From Lonsdalea britannica (GTDB taxonomy: Bacteria; Pseudomonadota; Gammaproteobacteria; Enterobacterales; Enterobacteriaceae): 8,899 nucleotides of DNA. Both the position numbers and the translations under genes were made by a program. Shown here in pieces: positions 1 to 8,500 of the stretch (position 1 is the first letter of the stretch; each line of letters opens with the position of its first letter). The DNA is taken from NCBI RefSeq assembly GCF_946477055.1, contig NZ_CAMKXG010000147.1, forward strand, positions 1 to 8,899, read 5' to 3'. The notes beneath the pieces are model-generated. The model was not told the origin of the DNA, did no database searches, and saw only the letters and a program-made list of their open reading frames with translations.

Positions 1-77
1 CGGCAGCGGCTTTCCAACTGCAACAGCTCCGCCATCAGCCGCAGGCGTTGATCCGCGTCGTCGCGATCACGGCTCAT
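1..77 (-). CDS. Partial CDS, possible second HlyD-type adaptor (5' end only)
   Basis: An ATG at 77-75 opens a frame that runs to the left edge, giving 26 codons beginning MSRDRDDADQRLRLMAELLQ and continuing LESRCR. It overlaps the last 11 bases of the upstream adaptor gene, so it is the next cistron of the operon. An AGAGG motif nine bases before the ATG (87-91) can serve as ribosome binding site. The helical, Leu/Glu-rich start resembles the cytosolic N-terminus of HlyD-like adaptors that carry a GAF-like domain before the transmembrane helix and are found beside TolC-like and M50-peptidase-like genes. That recognition rests on a short stretch and on memory of the family, so product identity is a weak inference. 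That a gene starts here is better supported, from the overlap, the RBS and the uninterrupted frame. Confidence 0.5.
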   Translation of the reverse strand, partial: MSRDRDDADQRLRLMAELLQLESRC

Positions 78-843
78 GGCTGACCGCCTCTGCGGCGGGC
101 GTCGGCGGCGACATTCGCGCCGTTCCGCTCATGCCCGGCAACAGTCCCGCGCTGTCCTGCGTAATGCGCCCGAAGACTTTGACCGACTGACTCACCGGGT
201 CGACGGCCGACGAAATCCGGCTGACCTCCGCCGTATAGTTGAGGCCGGTTTCATCCAGCGCGACCGTGAACGGCGAGCCTGTCCGCAGCCAGACCAGCCA
301 GCGCGACGGGACGATCATTTCCAGCTCGAAGGCGCTGTCGTCATAGATCGTCAGCAACTCTTTACCTTCCGGCACGGATTCCCACTGCCTGACCCGCGTT
401 TCGATCACCCGGCCGGAAAACGGCGCCTCAACCTTACAGCGCTTGAGCATCGCCTGATTAACGCCGCTCTCCGCCCGAGCCATCGCCACCGCCGAACGGG
501 CCTGATCCACATCCGACACGCTGATGGAGTTCAGACTGTCCAGCCGGTTGGCGACGGACAGCTTTTTACGGGCCGCGTTTTCTGCGGCCGTGGAGTAGTT
601 CAGCTTTTCCTGCAATACCGCGCAGTCGAAGGTCAGCAGCGTCTCCCCGGCGTTGAAACGGTCGCCCTCTTTGACCGCCAACTGTGTCACTTTGGCCGCG
701 ATGCCGCTGGCGAGCGTCGTATGGCGCACCGCGCTCAGCTGCACCCGCAGGGTTTCGCCGTCTTCGGCGTAGGCGGGTGGCGCAGCGAGCAGCCAGACAA
801 GCCCGCACAGGGACGGCCAGCGCATCGCCGTCAATCGCGTCAT
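67..843 (-). CDS. Periplasmic adaptor subunit (HlyD/RND membrane fusion protein family), short form
   Basis: This 258-residue protein would bridge an inner-membrane exporter and the outer-membrane channel encoded just upstream. A signal peptide is visible at residues 1-26: a basic start, a hydrophobic core (LCGLVWLLAA) and an AYA cleavage site before EDGE. There is no lipobox Cys and no retained transmembrane anchor, so the mature protein looks soluble and periplasmic. The order is typical of the family: first lipoyl half at about 30-73 (AAKVTQLAVKEGDRFNAGET), a single alpha-helical hairpin at about 75-135, the second lipoyl half with VEAPFSGRV at 138-146, and a beta-barrel domain at about 170-245 ending in LLPGMSGTARM. 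It is shorter than the usual 350-400-residue RND adaptors and lacks a clear membrane-proximal domain. The ATG overlaps the TolC-like stop by four bases (ATGA) and has a strong GGGAGG site six bases upstream, which fixes the start. Confidence 0.9.
   Translation of the reverse strand: MTRLTAMRWPSLCGLVWLLAAPPAYAEDGETLRVQLSAVRHTTLASGIAAKVTQLAVKEGDRFNAGETLLTFDCAVLQEKLNYSTAAENAARKKLSVANRLDSLNSISVSDVDQARSAVAMARAESGVNQAMLKRCKVEAPFSGRVIETRVRQWESVPEGKELLTIYDDSAFELEMIVPSRWLVWLRTGSPFTVALDETGLNYTAEVSRISSAVDPVSQSVKVFGRITQDSAGLLPGMSGTARMSPPTPAAEAVSHEP
87..91 (-). promoter_or_regulatory. Candidate ribosome binding site for the left-edge gene
   Basis: The minus strand reads AGAGG followed by nine bases and the ATG at 77-75. 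It lies inside the 3' end of the preceding adaptor gene, consistent with translational coupling. The spacing is at the long end of the usual range. Confidence 0.4.
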
Positions 844-2576
844 TCACTGCCTCCCGATAGCGATTGCAGGTTCTGCCACATATCGCTGCCGACCACGCGG
901 TAGGCGCCTTCACTGGCGGCCGCCGGACGGCTAGCGGCCGTGGGCGCAGAAGCCAGCGCCACCGCCGGAACCGCTTTCGACGCGGGCGTGGAAGCCGGTT
1001 GCATCGTCGGCACCGGCAGCGCGCCAGTCTCTATCTGCCGCGTCGTTCTGGCGATATTGCCGCTGAGTGCCGCCAGGCTGACGTCGCTGATGCGATCGGG
1101 CAAAACATCCAGCCCAGCCGTTTGGTATACGGTCCCCAGCGCATTCTGCACCGCGGCGAAACTGCGGTCGCGCGCGCGGGTGGTCAGAATGGTTTCGGTG
1201 CTGACGCGCACCTGCTCCATCTGCGTCGCCGCCTGATTGTGATAGTTAAGATCGGTCTGATGCATGATGCCCTGCTGCACCCGAGCCAGCTCCTGATAGC
1301 GGTTGAACATGCGGGTGCTCTGCTGATACTCCTGCCAGGCGACGTTCACCTGCGTCAGTACCGCCATGCGCACCGCCATCCTGCGGGCTTCCGCCAGCTG
1401 CTCGTTCGCCTCGCCCGCCCGTTTCACCGCTGGCCACGCCAGTACGTTCAACAGATTGCCGCTCACCTGCGCACCGGCGCTGGCCCACTCGTGATTGACC
1501 AGATAGCTGTTGCTGTCGCCGTTGATACCGGCGAACAACGAGATGCCGGGCAGCAGCCGCAGCAGCGATTTACGCGTTTCCAACACGGCATTGCGTGCCA
1601 GATAGCTCTCTTCGCGAATCTCGGGGCGGTTGACCATGGAGAAGCTTTCCAGATCCGCCAGCGAATACGGCAGCGGGACCGCTTTCAGGCTCTGCTCAGG
1701 CGGCGTCGTCAGCGTAATCTGGCTGGACGGCGGCAGATTCATTAATGATGACAGGCGCGATTTAGCCAGCGCGAGGTCGCTGTCCACCACCTCCAGCTGC
1801 CGCACCATCTCCAGCATGTTCTTTTGGAAGCGCAGCGCCTCCACCGGAGCCAGCAGGCGCTCGCGTTCGGTCTGGCGCGCATACTCCAGCGTCTGACGCG
1901 CCTGCGCCAACGCGCGCGTGACCTCCGGCTGCAACCGCTGCGCGGTCGAGGCTTCCCAGTAGGCGGTACGCACCTGACGCGTGATATCCGCCACCACCTT
2001 ACGGCGACGCTCTTCCGCCGCCAGCGTTTTATTCGCCTGTACGCGGGCGTTGAAATAGCTGATACCGAAGTCGAGCACATTCCAGGTCAGCGACAGGTCG
2101 GCGCTGCGCAACGTCTGGTCCTGACTGGTGGAGGCTTCCAAAGACTGTTCGCCGGTGGAGACCGACTGGCTGCTGGAACCGGCCACGTTGTCGCGGGTTT
2201 GCAGCCCGGCTCGCGCCGCCAGTTTGGGCAGCATGTCGAGACTCGATACGCCCAGCAGATGGTCCTCCACCGCCTGTTCCATCAGCGCCACCCGCTGCTG
2301 CAGGTTGTATTTCAGCGCGCGGGCGATGGCTTCATCCAGCGTGACGATGCCGTGAATCGGCTCCTGCTGCGCGAACATCCGCGTTTTATCGCTGAGTGCC
2401 TGCGCTACCTGTTGTTCCGGGGTCAGCGCCTCCGGCTGCACCGCGCAGCCCGCCAGCGACAGGCAGGCCAGTGCGACCGCCCACGACAGCCGCTGCCGAT
2501 GGTCCCCCGTTGTTGCATCGGTTAACCCCACCAGAGGTGATAACGAATTGAAATAACTCACCTGGGAACTCCCCAT
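840..2576 (-). CDS. TolC family outer-membrane efflux/secretion channel, probable lipoprotein
   Basis: This is a 578-residue outer-membrane factor. A hydrophobic segment at 31-43 ends in the lipobox LAGC, with Cys44 as the likely lipidated residue, as in OprM-type channels. The two OEP halves follow. The first spans about 75-290, with LDEAIARALKYNLQQRVALM at 80-99, the strand motif LTWNVLDFGISYFNARVQA at 163-181 and QVRTAYWEA at 201-209. The second spans about 300-495, with LPGISLFAGINGDSNSY at 342-358 and VNVAWQEYQQS at 410-420. Residues 515-578 form an Ala/Pro/Thr-rich tail beyond the usual fold. The given start is the ATG 13 bases after the giant gene's stop, but it has no Shine-Dalgarno. 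A GTG five codons in (2561-2559) has GGGGAG seven bases upstream and may be the real start; both leave a long n-region before the lipobox. The gene sits between the giant protein and the adaptor, so the channel is most likely dedicated to exporting that protein. Confidence 0.93.
   Translation of the reverse strand: MGSSQVSYFNSLSPLVGLTDATTGDHRQRLSWAVALACLSLAGCAVQPEALTPEQQVAQALSDKTRMFAQQEPIHGIVTLDEAIARALKYNLQQRVALMEQAVEDHLLGVSSLDMLPKLAARAGLQTRDNVAGSSSQSVSTGEQSLEASTSQDQTLRSADLSLTWNVLDFGISYFNARVQANKTLAAEERRRKVVADITRQVRTAYWEASTAQRLQPEVTRALAQARQTLEYARQTERERLLAPVEALRFQKNMLEMVRQLEVVDSDLALAKSRLSSLMNLPPSSQITLTTPPEQSLKAVPLPYSLADLESFSMVNRPEIREESYLARNAVLETRKSLLRLLPGISLFAGINGDSNSYLVNHEWASAGAQVSGNLLNVLAWPAVKRAGEANEQLAEARRMAVRMAVLTQVNVAWQEYQQSTRMFNRYQELARVQQGIMHQTDLNYHNQAATQMEQVRVSTETILTTRARDRSFAAVQNALGTVYQTAGLDVLPDRISDVSLAALSGNIARTTRQIETGALPVPTMQPASTPASKAVPAVALASAPTAASRPAAASEGAYRVVGSDMWQNLQSLSGGSE
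850..855 (-). promoter_or_regulatory. Strong ribosome binding site of the adaptor gene
   Basis: GGGAGG on the minus strand lies six bases before the ATG at 843-841, within the last codons of the TolC-like gene. Together with the ATGA stop/start overlap it indicates tightly coupled translation of channel and adaptor. Confidence 0.75.
2569..2574 (-). promoter_or_regulatory. Shine-Dalgarno-like GGGGAG supporting an internal GTG start of the TolC-like gene
   Basis: GGGGAG at 2574-2569 on the minus strand is followed by seven bases and GTG at 2561-2559, in frame with the TolC-like protein. The upstream ATG at 2576-2574 has only an A/T-rich leader and no such site. The motif favours the GTG start, though coupling from the giant gene's stop could still serve the ATG. 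Confidence 0.5.
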
Positions 2577-2589
2577 TTTATTATTGAAG
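2577..2589 (-). other. 13-base A/T-rich gap between giant gene and TolC-like gene
   Basis: On the minus strand this short gap reads CTTCAATAATAAA. It has no room for a terminator or promoter, supporting cotranscription. Its A/T richness contrasts with the GC-rich genes on both sides. Confidence 0.6.
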
Positions 2590-5500
2590 TTATGAATTGT
2601 GATTGGCGCTGCGAGCCTGTTCGTCCGCCGCCAGCGACGTCACCGCCTGCAACAAGGCAGCACGTGCGTCGTCCTCAGCGGTTAATGTCTGGGAGAACGC
2701 CGCTCTGGCGCGATCCGGCGCGGCGACGTCCGATGCGCCGCGCTGCGCACTCACGCGTTCGGCGCTATGTGCCGCCGGTGGTGGAGGCGTAGCGACAGCC
2801 GTTTTCCCGACCTCAATGCCCGGCTGCCCGTCTCTGATCGTCAGCAGTTGAGAGGGCGAGCCGTCGCGCGTTTCCAGCATCAGCTGAATCTGGCCGACCT
2901 GCGGTGCGGCATCCGTGATACGTACAACGCCATGCCGGGCATCAAACTGCAGCCACGCGGGCAATGGACGCCCGTTAGCCAGACGAACGCCGATAACCTC
3001 GCGGGCGGCCTGCGTCCCCCCCTGCGAATCCGGTAGCGTGAACTGCCACCCGCCTCGACCGTCGGGCTGCCAGCGACCTTCCCAGGCCGTGACATCCCCC
3101 TGAGCCGCGGCGAGAACGTCTTGCCCGTCGAGCGCGGAGAAATCCACCGTTTCCAGCTCCGGCATCAGGCTGGCCACTACCGGCTCCAGCCGCCAGGGCA
3201 CGGACGCATAGTTCAACGGGCCATTGCCCAATGCGGTGGCTCGCGTTTCCGAGAACAACGCCATAGTCGTTGCGCCGGGCGCCGGGCGCGAACCGCTAAA
3301 GGCATTCGGCGGCGTCCCCGCAGACGACGCGGGTGGAGCATCGAAAAGAGGACGTCCCGGCAGGATCACCGGATTAACACCGGTTTCAGGCGTGGGAATC
3401 GCGGCAGGTGGGGGCGTCTCAGGCGTCGGAACTTCCGGTTGCGGCGTTTCTGGCTGCGGAATTGGAAGCTCAGGCTCCGGTTCCGGGATCGGCGGCGTCT
3501 CCGGCTGGCTCGCCTGTGGATTTACGATCAGCGTCAGCGTTCGTTCGGCCTGACCGCCTGCGCCGTCTTCTACGCGCACCGTCAGCGTCACCTCACCCGC
3601 GCCCAGCGGTGTTCCGGAAATCGTGCGGGTCGCGGCGTCGAAAGCCAGGCCTTGCGGCAGGCCCGACAGGCTCCAGCTCAGGGGATCGCCGTCCGCATCA
3701 GTGAATAACGTCTCGGGCAGCGTTACGCGGTAAAACGCGCCGTCGGTGGCGCTGTCGGGAACAAAGTCTGTTTCGACGACAACGGGCGCCGTGTTGACCG
3801 GGGTCACCGCGCTGACGGCAACGATGACCGTCGCGCTCGCCTGGCTCCCGTCCTGCGCCGTATAGGCGACGGAAACCGTGACGCTCTCCGCCCCGCTGCC
3901 GGTATTGACGTAGCCAATGCGGTGCAGCACCGACCCCACCTGCGGCCAGCTCGCGCCCTCGCCGAACGTGATGACCCACTGGCCCTCGCTGACGGTCACC
4001 ACGGCGACCGCGTTGCCGCCGCTGTCAATCACGCCGGTCGCGCTGTCGTACTGGTAATACGCATCGTCTAGGAAGCTAAAGACGTCTTCGCTGCTGGCGC
4101 CGCCTGCACGGACGACGGTCAGAGTCGCGCCGCCGTAGCTGTCCAGAGGGGTGACGCCGTCCTGCGTGATAGCGCTGTCGATCACCAGCTGAATCGGAGC
4201 CTCGCCCGGCGTATAGCTGCCGGTGGTTTCCTTGAGATCGACGACAATCGGCGTGCCGGGCGCTTCACCGCCGCCGCTATCATCATCGCCGCCGTCGCTG
4301 TCCTGTGCGGAGAACACCACTACCGCGCCCGAATCGGCGTTGGTCACATAGACTGAACGCCCGTCGGCCGACACGGTGATGTTGGCGACGCCGCCGAGCA
4401 TGGAATTCAACGCCTCATGGCTGAAACGGCCGCTTTCCGTCAGCAGTCCGGTCGTCGAATCCCGGCGGTAAACAACCAGCGTATCCGTACCCGCGCCGCT
4501 CAATACGTAGACCGCGTTACCGTCCGCCGAGACCGCTATATCGGTCAGATTGCTGCCCACCGAGACCGTGCCGACCTCGTTCAGCGCGCCGTCTGCGCCC
4601 ACGCTATAGATGACGATGTTGCTGCCGTTCTGATTAAAATTGACGGTATACAGGAAACCGCCGTCGGGCGAGATTGCCGCATCCATCACATTGTTGCCCG
4701 CCGTATTGCTGCTCTCGCGGACATGGCTCAATGCGCCCGTGTCGGCGCTGCGGGTAAAGGCGAAGACGCGCCAGCCGTTGCCGACCGTGACATACACAGC
4801 CGTGCCGTCGGCCGATACGGCCACGCTGTAGGCGCCGTCCCAGCCGTTGGTATTGGTGTCGTAGCTGCCGACCAGCGTCACGCTGTTGTCAGCGGCGTTA
4901 CGCTGGAATGCCAGCACTTTGCCCGCTGAGGTGGCGGCATACACGGACAAGCCGTCGGCCGATGCGGCCAGTTCGGTTATCCCCGTCACGTCGCCGCTGT
5001 CCGTGCTATCGAATGTCGCCCACTGAGCCAGTGCGCCGCTGTCCGGATCGCGGCCGTAGACCACGAGACTCCCGCCGCCGTCGCCCGCGACGTAAACCAG
5101 CCCGCCGTCGGCGGATACCGCGATAGACGTGGCTCCCGCCAGCGCGCTGTCCGTCAGCGTCAGGCTATCAATCAGGGTCAGCCCGCCCGTGGCGGTATCG
5201 CGCTGATAGACCTGCAGCACGCCATCGCCCAGCACGTAAAGCTGAGTGTCGTCCGGAGACAGCGCAGAGGCCCGCGCGCCGACACCGCTGAGCACCGCAT
5301 CCAGCGTCAGTTCGCTGCTGATCACATCGGCCAGTTCCACGTCTGGCAAGGGCAGCTCGCTGCCGCCCGGTTCGCCGCTTTCTCCGGTGATGGTCAATGT
5401 CACCTCGCGAGACGCGGTCGCGCCCGCCGCATCGGTCACGGTGAGGGTCAGCACATAACTGCCCGCCGTGCTGGCGCGACCGGACAATGTGCGGCTGTCG

Positions 5501-8500
5501 CTGTCAAACGACAGTCCGTCGGGCAGCCCCGACAGGCTCCAGATCAGGGTGTCGTCATCGGCGTCGCTAAACAGCGACGTGGGCAACGTCACACTGTAAT
5601 CGCTGCCCGCCGCAACGGACGCCAGACTGAAATCGTCCTCGTTCGCCACCGGCGCATCGTTGATTTCGTCGATGGTCATCTTCAGGCTGACGGCGCTGGC
5701 GGTATATTCGTCGCTCACGGTGAGCGTCAGCGTCATGCTGCTGCCGGGGTCGCTGCTGGTGTTGGTATAGGCGATCTGCTGCAACACCTGATTGGCGACG
5801 GCCGTCGTCACATCGGCGGTGAACGTGATGATCAGCGTTCCGTCAGCGCTGACGAACGTGCCGATGGCGACCGCATCGAGATAGAGCGTGCCGTCGACCA
5901 GCGTCAGACCGTGGCCTTCGATGAAGCCGTAGGTGTCGACGGCATCGGCACCGCCGTCCCGAACCAAGGTCAGACTGGCGCCGTTGTAGTTGCCCTCACC
6001 CGCCGCCAGCACATCGTAATCGGCATCGGCCAACGTCAGCTGGGAGGCGGGCTGGATCGTGCCGCCTTCCTGATACGCCACGGCGGTATCGCCCGTCGCG
6101 CCTATCATCCGCAGCCCAGGAGCGAAATAGAGGTTGGGGCCAGCGTAGATCGACCGCCCGTCGGGGCTGACCACAATCCGCGTCGCGCCACCGCTCATCG
6201 CCACGACATTCGCCAGCGACGGCGCGCCGTCGCCATCAACCGCGTATACGGCCAGATTGGAACTGGCGCCGCCCACCACGTAGAGGGCGCTGCCGTCAGC
6301 CGACAGCGTGATGCCATGTGGGAACTGCCCCAGCGCCGAATAGGCGTCCAACGTGCTGACCAGCGTCAGCATGTTGTTTTCGCGGCTATATTGCAGCGTG
6401 GTCAGAAAACCGTTGGTGGTCACCAGATAGACATGACCGTCGTCGGAGACGGCCAGCGAGCTGGCGCCGGTGAACGCGTTCGCATTGCTCAGCCCCGCGA
6501 CATTGCTGGCCGTCCCGGCGCTGTCGGTATAGGTCAACGTCGAGCCGCCGCGCGTCAGCTGACCGACGAACGTCAGACTGCCGTCCCCGGCGGCGGTATA
6601 GAGCGTCAATCGGGCGCCGCTCAGCACATACACCGTGCCGTCGCGGCCGATCTGCATGCCGACGGCCGTGCTGTAACTGTCGCTGTAGCTGCCGATGACG
6701 CTGAGCGTGCCGTCATCGCCCGCCGCATAGGCGTAGATCGTGGTGGCGGAAAGCGCATACAGCGCGCCGCCTTCCTCCGTCACCGCTAACGTCAGGACTT
6801 TTTCGTTCGGGCCATCAAACTGTCCGGCCAGATTCAGCGCGCCGCTGTCGGCGTCGACATCAAACACGCTGAGGGTATAAGCGCTGCTGCTGCCGTCCGC
6901 GCCATAGCCCGCCAGATAAAGCCGGGCGCCGTCGGCCGAAAAAGCCATTGAGGTGATGCCGGACAGGCCGTCGACCTCGATGCCGTTGCTGTCGTCGCCG
7001 TCGTCGCTCGTTCCCTGCGTGAAGGTTTGCAGCAGCGTCAGCGCGCCGGTGGTGGTGTCCCGCTGGTAGACGCTGAGGTAGCTGGTGCCGTTGCCGTTAT
7101 TGCTGGTGCTGCCCGCGATCATCAGCGTCGCGCCGTCGTCGGACATCGTGATGCTGTTGACATAGTAGCCATAGCCGCTGAGCGCGCCATCGCTGGCGTA
7201 AACGAGGGCGCTGGCGTCGGCGCTCAGCGTGGGCGCGCGGTTTTCGGCCTCGGCCTGAGAGACGACGCGCAGCGTGGCGGTCGTTGACGCGCTAAGCCCG
7301 GCGGAGTCCGTCGCCGTGACGATAACCGTGTAAGAGCCGACCAGCGCCGAGGCGCCGCCAAGAGTCAAGGTGGTGGCGTCGAAGACAATCCCCTCCGGCA
7401 GACCGCTAACGCTCCAGGTAAGCGTATCGCCGTAACGTGCATCCGGATCGCTAAACAGCCCGCTGTCCAGCGTGACGCTATACGACGTATTTTCAGTCGC
7501 GGGGGTCAGCACAAATGCCGCGCCGTCATTGACCGTCGGCGCCCGGTTATCCACCTGATCCACCACCAGATCCAGCGTGACTGACGCACTGCCACCCACG
7601 GTATCCGTCACCGTCACGGTCATGGCGTACGTCCCGGTTTCCGTCGCCGCGCCGGACAACGTTCGGGTGTTGGCATCGAACGTTATGCCCGGCGGCAGTC
7701 CGCTCACACTCCAGGTGAGCACATCGCCGTCCGCATCGGTGAACAGGTCCGGCGAAAAGGTGAACTGGTAGTCAGTTTCACTGGTCGCCACGTCCGGTAC
7801 CGCATCACTGGCGGCGTCGGGATTGATCAGCGGCGAGGTGTTGATACGGATCGTCACGACCTGGGTATCGCTGTTTAGCGCCCCGTCGTTGCCGGTCACG
7901 CTGAGCTGAATCAGACTGCCTGCGGCGGCCACGTCGTTGGCGTAAGTGATTTGATGCAACGTCTGATTGGCGACGGCGGTGGTGACGTCGGCGGTGAACG
8001 TCAGCGTCAGGCCCCCCTCCGCGCCTACGGCGAAGCGGGCGATTTCACCGCCGTTCAGAGCGATGATGCCGTCGGCGTAGCTGAGTCCGTTACCGTTGGC
8101 GAAGCCGAAAACGCCGCCCGCGACCGAGGCGCTGACAAGCAGACTGGCGCCGTTATAGTTGCCGCTGCCGCCCGCCAGCGCATCGTTATTGCCGTCCGAC
8201 AGCGTCAGGCCATCCAGCGCGCTGACCGGCGTGCCCTCTAAGGTGTACGGGAGAGCGTAGCGATAGCTGACCAACGTGCCGCTTCCTACCGTCAGCAGCG
8301 CACCGTCGCGCACCGTCAGTGCGCTACCGCCCGCGCCGGTCACGGCGGCGCTGGCGGTAAGACTGCCGTCCGCATTCACGGAATAGATCTGCATCGTCCC
8401 GCTCGTCGTCGTGGCATAAAGCAGAGTACCGTCGTCGCTCAGCGCGATGTCGCTCAGACCGGACAGACTTTCGCTGTCGATGGCCGTCAGGCTGGCACCG

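Noticed and set aside
76..903. Plus-strand open frame of 275 codons
   Set aside because: It is antisense to the adaptor, which has a clear signal peptide and lipoyl domains. The product is Arg-rich and unrecognisable.
864..1745. Long plus-strand open frame of 293 codons
   Set aside because: It lies antisense to the well-supported TolC-like gene, is Arg/His/Gln-rich with no recognisable domain, and is typical of shadow frames in GC-rich DNA.
3382..3504. Tandem DNA repeat or CRISPR-like array
   Set aside because: The periodicity comes from Pro-Glu-Thr codons in frame. There are no fixed-length spacers or exact direct repeats.
5911..6789. Long plus-strand open frame of 292 codons
   Set aside because: It is antisense to propeller 2 and repeat B, with an Arg/Gly/Ala/Val-rich composition and no domain; it mirrors the repeat coding strand.
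8140..8190. RTX-like glycine/aspartate nonapeptides (GGSGNYNGAS region)
   Set aside because: There is no GGxGxDxUx periodicity. The segment is part of repeat B and recurs once at about 5971.
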